Source: Polytrichum commune
Taxonomy: Eukaryota > Streptophyta > Polytrichopsida > Polytrichales > Polytrichaceae
Direction: 5' to 3'
Length of the DNA: 64,000 nucleotides
Assembly (NCBI GenBank): GCA_950295325.1
Contig: OX485803.1
Coordinates: 67,657,554-67,721,553, forward strand
Shown here: one piece after another, positions 21,196-30,632 of the stretch
Layout: the number at the start of each line of letters is the position of its first letter
Position numbering within the stretch: position 1 is the stretch's first letter
Position numbers and translations under genes: made by a program
Notes under the pieces: model-generated
Seen by the model: the letters and a program-made list of their open reading frames with translations, nothing else
Databases searched by the model: none
Told to the model about the DNA's origin: nothing

Positions 21196-22194
21196 ATGCT
21201 TGCCCTTGCGCTTGCAAAGGTCAGCCGACATTGCCCATCCTCAATTACAAATGGCTGCAACCGAATCACCGAGAACTTCCGTTCTCCTCTTCTTCCCTTA
21301 CCTATGTCATTGCGGAATTTTTCACATTCAATCTCACCATGCCTGCCTCAGACTCGGATTCAACCTTTTCCTCGAAGACTCACCACTGAAACTTGGATGA
21401 AATCTCTTGGCATTCGGTTTCTTAGCAATGGAGCCATGGCCAGCAGAACGAAGTGGGGAAGGCTGGTCAGAGAAAAGTTTATTGAACCCAGTCGCCGCTC
21501 ATGGATACAGGTTGTCAACAGGCCGGGGAGCTTCTTCCAAGGCAACCGATTCTACACACTTGGGGGGTTCGGAGGCAACGATCCACGGACCGTGGTATGG
21601 GGTTTGATCGGAGCTAACCTTGTGGTATTTGGCATGTGGCAATTCGTGGACCGGAGGTTCATGGCAGACAATTTCATGGTGTCTGTGAATTCTTTGATGA
21701 GTGGCCGCATCCACACGGTGGTGACATCTGCGTTCAGTCAGATGAGCTTCAACCACCTTGCACAGAATATGCTTGGTCTCTACTTCTTTGGCACCGAAAT
21801 TGCACAGATTTTTGGTGGCAGATGGTTGCTCAATCTCTACTTGGCTGGAGCAATTGCAGGGTCTCTCGGTCATGTGGCTTATTCTGCATTTGTTGTGCCA
21901 TGGATTGAAGGCATCCCGCAGAACCGATTCAATGCAAGGTACACAGCGAGTGCTCTGGGTGCCAGTGGTGCAGTGAATGCAATTGTGTTGCTTCAGATCC
22001 TTCTCTTCCCCACACGAACCATCATGGTCAATTTCTTCATCCCTGTCCCTGCTGCTCTCTTTGGGATTTATCTCATCGGCTCCGACATCTATCAGGCTCA
22101 ATATGAAGGCTCCCGGACTGCCCATGCTGGTCACCTTGGGGGAGCCCTTGTTGGTGCCATTGCATGGCTCCGTGTTCGAAGGCGATGGAGGTAG
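21196..22194 (+). CDS. Mitochondrial-type rhomboid serine protease (RBL12-like)
   Basis: Rhomboids cut transmembrane segments inside the membrane. The 332-residue frame starts at ATG 21196. The N-terminal 100 or so residues are rich in Ser, Arg and Leu with few acids, like a mitochondrial presequence. The rhomboid core includes FNHLAQNMLGLYFFG, the catalytic serine in GASGAVNAIV and the catalytic histidine in HAGHLGGALVGA, with about six hydrophobic segments between. The gene is intronless in this part. The reading frame stays open upstream of the ATG to 21136, and an upstream exon is possible because a good acceptor-like TTATCAGCAG lies near 21184. The assignment to the plant mitochondrial RBL11/12 group is from the overall pattern, not from alignment. 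Confidence 0.9.
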   Translation: MLALALAKVSRHCPSSITNGCNRITENFRSPLLPLPMSLRNFSHSISPCLPQTRIQPFPRRLTTETWMKSLGIRFLSNGAMASRTKWGRLVREKFIEPSRRSWIQVVNRPGSFFQGNRFYTLGGFGGNDPRTVVWGLIGANLVVFGMWQFVDRRFMADNFMVSVNSLMSGRIHTVVTSAFSQMSFNHLAQNMLGLYFFGTEIAQIFGGRWLLNLYLAGAIAGSLGHVAYSAFVVPWIEGIPQNRFNARYTASALGASGAVNAIVLLQILLFPTRTIMVNFFIPVPAALFGIYLIGSDIYQAQYEGSRTAHAGHLGGALVGAIAWLRVRRRWR

Positions 22195-22234
22195 CTATGG
22201 CATGGTGTGATATGGTATGGAACAATTATATTCT

Positions 22235-23180
22235 GGTGGTGTCCCGGAATTTGCAATCAGATTGTTTCTTGGAGGCCACTGAGCAGATCGTCAACATTAA
22301 TTTTTGGAAGCTGAAACGTCATTGCTGAGAAATCAACTGAGGTCATAAGATCTGTGGTTACACTGTCCCTTGAGGGGCAGGAGGAAATTGGGAGGCAAAT
22401 TGGAAAATTCTGTATGTTGTGAATCTCAATTCTGTTGCAAAAAGCTCCTAGGTTGACAGGAAAGATTCTATTCTTGTGTCCCGCGATTTTCAATCAAATT
22501 GTTTCTTGGGGGCAACTGATTTTCATCATCAATTTTCGGAAGCTGAAGCTTCGTTGCTGAGAAATCAACTTCGGTCATAAGATCTGTTGTTACACTGTCC
22601 CTTGAGAAGCAAGAGGAAGTTGCGAGGCATGTTCCAGACGGACATCCAGATTTCTTATGTCTCGCAATCTGCAATCAAATTGTTTTTTGGGGCTCGCTGA
22701 GCAGATCATCAATTTTCGGAAACCCAAAAGCTAGTTGCTGAGAGGTCAACTTTAGGTCAGAAGCACAGTGGTTCACTGTCTCTTGAGCGGAAGATATTGG
22801 GAGGCATGTTCTGGAAGTTGCACATCCAGATTTTAGTATATTTCTATCTATTTTGGAGCCTGCCATACACAATGGCAGATTGGAAATCTCTTATGTTGTG
22901 AAGTTGCAAAAGCTCCTAGGCTCACACTGGGATGATTCTATTCTTGTGTCCTGCAATTTGAACTCCATTTCCTTATTGGGGCTACTTAGCAGATCATCAT
23001 CATGTTTCGGAAGCCAAAGCTAATTGCTGATAAACCAGGTCATTTATTAGGTCTGAGATGGAATCACAACCTGTGGTTGACGAGTCACCATCTCTTGAGC
23101 AGGAAGAAATTGGGAGGCATGTTCTGGAAGTTGGACTTCTGTTGGCAGGTTGGAAACTTCTGTGTTTTGTGAAGTTCAAT
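22235..23180. repeat. Diverged tandem repeat on the 3' side of the rhomboid gene
   Basis: GTCCCGCAATTT-type motifs occur at 22241, 22478, 22659 and 22948. Each is followed by TTGTTTCTTGGGG, GCAGATCATCA, GGAAGC, GTTGCTGAGAAATCAACT and CTGTCCCTTGAG. Spacing is 181-289 bp because some units lack an internal part (GAATCTCAATTCTGTTGC). About four copies start within 45 bp of the stop codon and so probably lie in the 3' UTR. Confidence 0.9.
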
Positions 23181-23591
23181 TCTGTTGCCAAAAGCTCCCA
23201 GTTTTGGCACAGAAACGAGACTTGATTGCATCCACCGTCCATCCACCGTCCATCCACAACCTGCTCCAGGGTCTTGACATTACTCAGGTACACGCTCCAA
23301 TTCTCCTTACTTTTCTGGTTACTACAATGGTAACGTGTTCTGGCTATTGTACATATACTGATGTCAACACGAGTTTTTTTTGTTGATGACGATGTGAACC
23401 TTTTTTTAAAGGCACAGTCGAAGAGTGGGTTGTGTTTGGGAGCTTGTCGATTCAGTACACAGCATGGCCACTGTAGTTGTGATTTGAACTTCATGACTTG
23501 GGGAGCTCTCTGTAAGAAGCTTTTGGTTTTGCAAAAAACCTCACCTACTGAGGAAGAGACATGCTTGTTTTCAACTGTAGTACACCTTTTA

Positions 23592-24033
23592 TGGTATTTA
23601 GCGTCACTTACCTTATTTTGAGGTGTATGCTAGGTTACACTAATGATCAACAAGTTCATCATTAATGTCACCTCATGACACTTGGTGTTCAAGTGCGCTT
23701 AATAATATCTTGGTATGAGCATGTTCAAAAGTGTTTTGAGGTGTATGCCTATGTTACATAATGGTCTAAAAGTTGACTAAAGTGTGCACAAATGGCACTT
23801 GGCGTTAGTATGTTCAAGAATATCTTTCTCTTGTATACTACTACACAAAACTATCAACTCAAGTATCCTAATGTGATATGTTAAATGTCATATCATAAAT
23901 AATATTTAACTAACTTCAAGAAGTTCCTTATGTTGACAAATAGTATCATATTGGCTATTAGCGGACTTGACACTTTGAGATCTCTAGGCATCTAGTTTAG
24001 GCCCTTCGCAAATAGTGTACATGACACTAAATA
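23592..24033 (+). mobile_element. TIR MITE family A, copy 1
   Basis: The left end reads GGTATTTAGCGTCACTTAC and the right end GTACATGACACTAAATA, which are inverted versions of each other. Two relatives lie at 47843-48281 (same strand) and 59711-60190 (opposite strand). Shared internal landmarks are CCTATGTTACATAATGGTCTA, TGTGCACAAATG and CACTTTGAGATCTCTAGGC. It codes for nothing. Confidence 0.8.
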
Positions 24034-25132
24034 TATGGATCAAGACCACCTATATGGTGCCAGCAACTACCAACACCATGGCCAAAGCAGCCACCCTTTT
24101 CCTTTGAAGATGCAACCATTTGGAACTACATTTCTAAAACCTAGTACAAGCATTGACAACCTTCAAATGAGTGCTGACCTCTAGTTCACACCATTTGGCA
24201 TCCCCTGATTTGGTTAAACATTATCAAGTCCAATGTGACCTAGTAAAGTTCAGATGTGTGAGTGATAAGAAAACATATGTTGCAGATACAAATATCAAGG
24301 AGTCACAGGATCAACCCAGTACTGTGAAGAAAACCATATATCATTGTGTGCTCAAGTGAACACCTTGGTCATTTTTTTCCTGCTGTAACATAATCAAATG
24401 GAAAGAGAATATAGCATCCGATCAATACCTCTGACAAACATTCAAGCATTCTAAAAAAAGCTGGATAAGAAGTACTAAAATGGTCCATTAAAGCCTCTAT
24501 ATGTCAAGGTTAGGTGCCTCTGTATGCTCTTTTGCTGATGTTACAGTGCTTCAATAAATATAAGAGAATGAATACCAGCACTATGCCAAAACCTTAAACT
24601 CTGACCTGTGCCTAACCGAACCAACTTCAACAGGCAAAAAGAGTCGAACATCACCTGCAAATGTCTAAAACTTCACATTGTTCTAGTGTAGAGGTGTTCT
24701 TCCATTCTACAAATTCGATGCTGAATATCTTCAAACAGAGAGGTATTGTTACCATATGAAATGGCTAAATATCCAAAGGCCTGTTGCAAGCTCCGCTGGA
24801 CTACCTATTTATCTTCAGACTCGCATGAGATTTTCGGCTGCAGAAGCTCAATGACCTAAGTTTCCGAGTCCCTCAACAAAATTGAGTATGTTCTTACGTT
24901 CTGCTAATTCTGTCAATTCTGAATTCTATTCAGCCAGAAAGGCATTGTAAACGTATGTAGTGGCCAAACATGCAAAGGCCTGCTGAATTTCCCAAGCTGT
25001 GCTGGACTACCTATTTCATCTTCAGAATTGCATCAGATTTTGCACTATACATCAAACACTCTGATGCAGAAGCTCAATGAACTAATTTTACAGTCCCTCA
25101 ACAAAACTTTGAGTAGAGTTATAAGAATACTC
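24034..25132. other. Intergenic, 3' flank of ATP10-like gene
   Basis: No gene is recognised. The right third (from about 24720) is a tandem duplication described separately. Confidence 0.4.
24720..25120. repeat. Two-copy tandem duplication 3' of the ATP10-like gene
   Basis: The landmarks CTACCTATTT (24801, 25007), GCAGAAGCTCAATGA (24840, 25066) and CCCTCAACAAAA (24871, 25096) recur in order at 206-226 bp. Copy 2 ends about 20 bp from the ATP10-like stop codon. Confidence 0.85.
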
Positions 25133-26011
25133 TTAAGAACCAAGAGATTCGGTTGCTTTGGACTCTTCCTCTTCCAGTAGCCGTGATGTGCACGACACCA
25201 TAGACGCCAGCTCTTCTTCCGTGGCCATTCCACTCGCCCGCCATCGCACCCTTCCTTTCTTATCAAGCAGAAACACATACCCTGACAGTAAGTTAGGTAC
25301 CCCAAGTGTTTTCCTTAGAAAATAAGTATCCCCGAACGCATACACCACCTTCCTCTCCAATTCTTCACCTCCTTTAATGCCATGATTTCCACCCCGCATG
25401 GTGCGCAACAGCAATTTTCTGATGGGCCAGAATGACAAAACTGACGATTCTATCAAAGAAATTTCGAAAACCTTGATGGAGGCATGCCATTTCGAGCCTG
25501 CAAACTTTTGTGCAAATGGCAAACTCCATGACACCACCATGGATTGAGCACTAGCACGAAATGCCATGCAAATTAGGGTTACACCCATATGCTTCCCATC
25601 ATCCAAAGGCAAGGATAGGGATGTGGATCCCCTCGGCACATGAACCTCAAGAAATGGAAATCTGGGCGCCCCTGCAATGGGAGTTAGGCTTGTACTCGCA
25701 GGCGCAACTTTACCCCCTGTTATCTTCAGATCCCTCCAGTCATCAAAATATCCTCGGTTGAGCTCATCTTGTAGCCTTGCTTTCTCTTTCGCCCGAGCCT
25801 CTTTACTGAACACCGAGAAGATGTTCAAATTTCTCACAAAAGGTCTTCGAACAGGATCGTCCTCCCACCGGGGAATCGCAGCTGGATGAACCCTAATCTG
25901 GCTTGAATGTGGAGAGCTCCAAGTATGGAGATTCTTACCCTGGGGAGGTGGCAGGTGATGCCATTGCGGGAGCGACCGAATCCATTGGCGCAGGATAGAA
26001 CTCTTCATCAT
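25133..26011 (-). CDS. ATP10: Mitochondrial ATP synthase assembly factor ATP10-like
   Basis: ATP10 helps assemble the Fo sector of mitochondrial ATP synthase (in yeast it acts on subunit 6). The single-exon frame codes for 292 residues from ATG 26011; a second ATG follows directly. The start MMKSSILRQWIRSLPQWHH is basic and hydroxylated like a presequence. The middle has RPFVRNLNIFSVFSKEARAK and RGYFDDWRDLKITGGKV. The C-terminus carries the family signature, with LGVPNLLSGYVFLLDKKGR, then VRWRASGMATEEELASM. It ends ATESLGS. The neighbouring rhomboid is also a predicted mitochondrial protein, but the two are convergent and not co-transcribed. The first 200 bp of the coding sequence lie in a tandem duplication. 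Confidence 0.87.
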   Translation of the reverse strand: MMKSSILRQWIRSLPQWHHLPPPQGKNLHTWSSPHSSQIRVHPAAIPRWEDDPVRRPFVRNLNIFSVFSKEARAKEKARLQDELNRGYFDDWRDLKITGGKVAPASTSLTPIAGAPRFPFLEVHVPRGSTSLSLPLDDGKHMGVTLICMAFRASAQSMVVSWSLPFAQKFAGSKWHASIKVFEISLIESSVLSFWPIRKLLLRTMRGGNHGIKGGEELERKVVYAFGDTYFLRKTLGVPNLLSGYVFLLDKKGRVRWRASGMATEEELASMVSCTSRLLEEEESKATESLGS

Positions 26012-26240
26012 CGCTTGCTGATGAAAATACACCGAGAAGATGTTGCAAAATTGCTCCGAAATGGATCGTCCCTATGGCGAATGTGAGCTGGAGTGAATGT
26101 GAGGCATTAATCTATGCCCAGAGGGTCAAGTTTCCATTGAAAACAATGAAGAGTTGCATGGCAAATGTGCATGTGAGGGACGAAGATGCGACCGAATCCG
26201 GTGGTGTAAGAATCTAAGGTGGAACGAAGCTGCTTTCCAA
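25808..26240. repeat. About 215-bp duplication spanning the 5' end of the ATP10-like gene
   Basis: ACACCGAGAAGATGTT occurs at about 25810 and 26026, and GCGACCGAATCC near 25974 and 26188. Further matches lie between (GGATCGTCC, GCTGGA(T/G)GAA, CTTGAATGTG / GTGAATGTGAG). One unit lies in the coding sequence and the other upstream of the ATG, so the 5' flank is a diverged copy of the presequence-coding region. Confidence 0.8.
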
Positions 26241-26249
26241 TCCACTAAT

Positions 26250-26830
26250 CTTCCGATTAAATCGTGCATAATTTGGACAACTCTGTTTGCTTCCGAACAA
26301 GGCGAACACATACACAGGATTTGCACGGGCAGGGCAGCTAAAACAAAAAACAATGTTGCCCGGCTAAAACCTCCTTTGGTTCCCAACAGATTACATACAC
26401 TAAACCAAGCAGGTCAAGGCCTCTCTATATTTCTTTTTGGTGTTCATTCTTAAATCCACACAAAATCACTTAGAAGAATCATTTTCTAAATAATAATAAA
26501 ATATCACGTTTTGTGATATTATCCTTTATAAACACAAATGGAAGAAGTTAAGAGTAAAACAATTGTTTAAAAGCATTGGGGTTCCAAATTGAATCAAAAG
26601 ACTATTATAAGATGTAATTTAATTTAAATGCTTGCTTTGGAATGATTATATAAAAGAAATTATACATGATGAAACTTAAACTACATTCATATAGTTGGAA
26701 TTAGCAACATCATTGTTGTTTTTCATCAAAAAAATTAGAAACATTTGACAACAAATAATCAATTCGGCCCACTAAGTAGGACTCAAAGATGGGTAGTATT
26801 TGATGCCCTTGCTATTTGCCATCCTTGTTT

Positions 26831-26870
<40 letters not shown>

Positions 26871-27349
26871 ATGGGCCTTCAATCTTGTTTACAACCGATT
26901 TATGTTGAAAAGTAGAGGAAGAAGACGTTGCTACGTATTGAGTTTCAATTATTCAAATATCTACAATTAAGTACATAACACAATAGTGGGACGGGCACCT
27001 TCTATTGAGTAACAATGTCATGTAAACGATGATAAGAGATCCCAAAGTGAAAGATATAGAATGTGAAATTTGGTGAATTCGAATCATTTCTATACTAGGA
27101 TCTAACCCCCAGGCACAGACTCTTCATACCATGTATGTTTTGAGGCATTATTGTACATAAGGGAGAGGTATAATTTTTCTCTAGTGTATACATCTAAAAA
27201 GGCTGTTAATTTTTTTTTTGAAATGAAGGTAGATGTATAAGAGGGCGCTCTAAGGTTTAGTGAAAAAAATGACAATAGATGTGTTAGTTTCATCCACCTC
27301 ATGTTTTCATCCATTGTTGTCATATGGTCATACATCACAGCAAAATATG
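26250..27349. other. Intergenic, no gene recognised
   Basis: AT-rich sequence upstream of the ATP10-like gene, with the (CT)18 microsatellite and a T/A-rich run at 27207-27222. No coding domain is seen. Confidence 0.4.
26833..26868. repeat. (CT)18 microsatellite
   Basis: An uninterrupted 36-base CT run in AT-rich intergenic DNA. Confidence 0.97.
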
Positions 27350-28800
27350 GAGGGTCCTACCACCTCCCACGCCTAAAATATCAAGCATGTGCAAGATCAC
27401 CCATATCCCACACACTCTACCTACTTGAAAAGGAATATGAAATCCATATACATACCACCACCAAAAGCTTCCCCATAAAACAATTAGCAATAGAACTTGC
27501 ATGGACACAAACCGCAAGATACGCCCTCTTCTCCCCAAACCAACAACAAACCACTAGAAGATACCTCAACAAACTACACACACGTACAACATCACTGCCC
27601 TCAACCAAATCCAAAACCTCAACACACACCAAATACTATCCCCCAAGGGATTCAAACAAAAATTCAAACTTGTCCCAAATCTAATCAAGGAAGCCTTGGC
27701 ACAAGCCCAACTGTTGTTCCCACATAACCCACCCACAACCCTCCCCCACAACAAGTACCGACACACACCCCACCCACAAATACCAATAACCAAGTGGATC
27801 TCACAAGCGGAAAACCAATACAAGCCATGCTAAACACCAAACCACAACATATAAAGATAAAGGGGGAGCAAAAGCTATAAAACAACACTACCTATGCCAA
27901 TGGGATATCCACCCAAGTAGCACAACAAAATAGGTAGAAGCCTCATTGCTCCTCCACCACGACAATATACCCTAGACCACAACATATTTATACTCCACAA
28001 ATTCCTACAAAACCAACACCCTAGCCACATTCAATTCATGCATAAACTTTCTATAATCTAAAGATCAAAGATTCATTTGCCCACGCATCATCGCCCCAAA
28101 CCTCACACTAAAGACCAACAAATGCAACCCAAATAAAGATATCATCGCCACCAAACCCACCATACAAATACAAGGGACAGAAGCCAATATTTACAACCAA
28201 ACTAGAGCATATGTCTTGACCATGCCACTCACAAGACTACAAAGGTTATGGGAAAGATATAACCAAAACCAACATGCATCCTATGCTACACTTCTTCAAC
28301 CCCCCGCCCCAAGACTTTGCTGCCAAAATCTTATGGCTAACCCAAAGATATGTCACAATCCTCCCGAAAAGAAAACCAAAAAATATAACCCAAATAACAA
28401 CCACCAAACCCTACACCCTTCCACCCTACAAACCTGGTCCACACAAAATCACAATTCAAAAAGTCAAAGCACACACATGCATTATAGACAATGAAATAGC
28501 ATATCAACTAGCAAATGATGGAGCCCTCCCAGACCAACCTGCCAATACCCCCAAGATACATACGGCTCTTACTACACCATACTAGCTCAACGGGGTCCCA
28601 GTAGGTACCCACACGGGTGCTATACGCAACCTACAAACATACATCAACAAGGAACATAGGAACCAAGAACTAAGACTAGCACAATCCAAATTCACATACA
28701 TAGAGAAATGGACAACCAATGACCAAATCAAGCACAAATTCTCCAACCAATTTTGGAAAAACCCCGGGACTACAGACGCCCAAATCACACAAACTCTAAA
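27350..28800 (+). mobile_element. Degenerate G-poor retroelement with an RNase H-like remnant
   Basis: The plus strand is extremely poor in G and rich in A and C for more than 1.4 kb, unlike its flanks. The frame at 28274-28585 contains KVKAHTCIIDNEIAYQLAND (near 28460-28520), which matches the end of the RNase H domain found in some non-LTR retrotransposons. There His is conserved and NEIADxLA is usual, with Asp replaced by Tyr here. The following frame reads on into a Lys/Asn/Gln-rich tail with stops. The upstream frame at 27301-27684 has no domain I can name. I interpret this as a dead LINE-type element. Confidence 0.5.
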
Positions 28801-30632
28801 ATTTTGATACGCCCAATATGTGGGTAACCACCATAAACATATCTTTTAGCCTCAATTATACCTAAATCCAAACTATAAGCTATGCCTCAATAATGCCATA
28901 GACATATGGTTGCATCTACGTTCTACATGTTCAAACATACAGAAAGGCACTACGTATAGCATGCCATAGTAAAGCAATCCACCAAATTGCACCTACACTC
29001 CAATCAAATAAACACACAAGATACTATACACTCATAAATGCAAGCAACCAAAACTCTAGACCACAAGACAACATAGTCTCACAATGGCTACTCCAATGCA
29101 CATGTGCAACTACACCATGCACATGCCTAGCCAGGCTTAGACTAGACATACCAACTCCCTCTAATGCCAATCACATCAAATACCATACAATCCAATGAAC
29201 TCATCTATTGCCACGACAAATTCCCAAATACCGCACACAGTGAAAAAACCGCTAAATACAATCCACTCATACACATAGAGAATAACTGGTTGGCAAATCA
29301 ACCCTCTCATCACCATCACAACAAGTGTTAGAGGGGCTATTCACAAACAACCGATTGAAGACTTAGAAAAGCTAAAAATACCCAAAACCGAGATCAAAAA
29401 CACTTATGAAATATCTACACCAAATTGCCATCAAATACCTCACTTACCGAATACTAAACAAAAGGAAGTTAGACAACATGCAATTCCCCGTAGACCCCCT
29501 TGGACCCCCTCTGGACCCCCCTACACCCCCATGTACAATAGATGTTAGATACTGCGTTTTCTCGAAATCTAAAGAAGCCCATCTTCCAAGAGGGAGGAAG
29601 TACTCTTATGGCAACGCTTGGTCAAACATGAACATGGTATAGAGGAACGGGCTCCCATTCACATCGGTGTACAAACCAAACCCCGATGTTACTTTTATTT
29701 TATTTTATTAGTGATCAAGTCAATGTAGAAAAGTGTCTTGTCTTACGAGAGGGCTCCATATATGCAACATGAAATCTTAAATGCATAAATTTTGCCAGCC
29801 CTGAGTTTTTAACCATAAATTAAATCATAGTTCTAACACATTGGTATTGACTTCTTATTAGTTGCCAAATTCAGAAGTAGTCCTTGATAGTCTATCTGGA
29901 TGTTAGATAATTAGCCTAAACACAAGTTCGAGCACATCGAGAGCACATCCTATGCTCACCTCAAGCAGGCATCTGAAATGAAAACATCCAGTGCCTTATT
30001 GTGTGATATTTGCACCTCAATGACGTGGACGAATCTTAAACAGTAAATTAGTGAGTCTTCTATAAACAGCCATTGTCATGTAGCTGTTTGTACTGACTTT
30101 GTACAAGTCCATTTAGAACTAAAAACATTTGTAACTTCCTAGGGACTTGAGTATTCTGTGTCAGGAATCAAATTTAATTCTCGAATGTAATCCAGATCAC
30201 TAAACTCACGTGCAAAGTGTGAAACCATCAAACTGTGCAACTTCAAGAATACACAGGCAACCTGCAAACCATGATGTTATCATGTTATGATGGTTCAAAA
30301 AAACTAAATCAGTGACATTGGATTGATTGCGGCAGCCTGCATAGCTCTCAACTGCTACTTCCAAACTTTCACAATAATTGGTCAGAAACCATGACCCAAA
30401 ACAAGGTGGTTGATTTTCAAGACCATGTTGAATCACGAGCTCCAGTGAACTGCCGAAATGTTGGAGTTGACATTGTTCTATATGGAATCTCTTATTCACA
30501 GTTACAAGTTTTCAATCATGTCCTGCTATGTACATGAAATACTTGGCAAAAAAATTTAGTTAACAGTTTTTATGTCTATGCAAAATTTTGACAATATATT
30601 GGTTTCCTGCTGAGAACTCAGCTGATATATTC
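28801..30632. other. Intergenic, no gene recognised
   Basis: The G-poor composition continues to about 29500 and may be the rest of the element to the left. From 29650 to 30632 the sequence is ordinary AT-rich DNA leading to the 3' end of the first F-box gene. Confidence 0.4.

Noticed and set aside
21499-22134. Minus-strand frame of 211 codons within the rhomboid gene
   Set aside because: It is the antisense of a well-conserved protease core; its residues show no motif.
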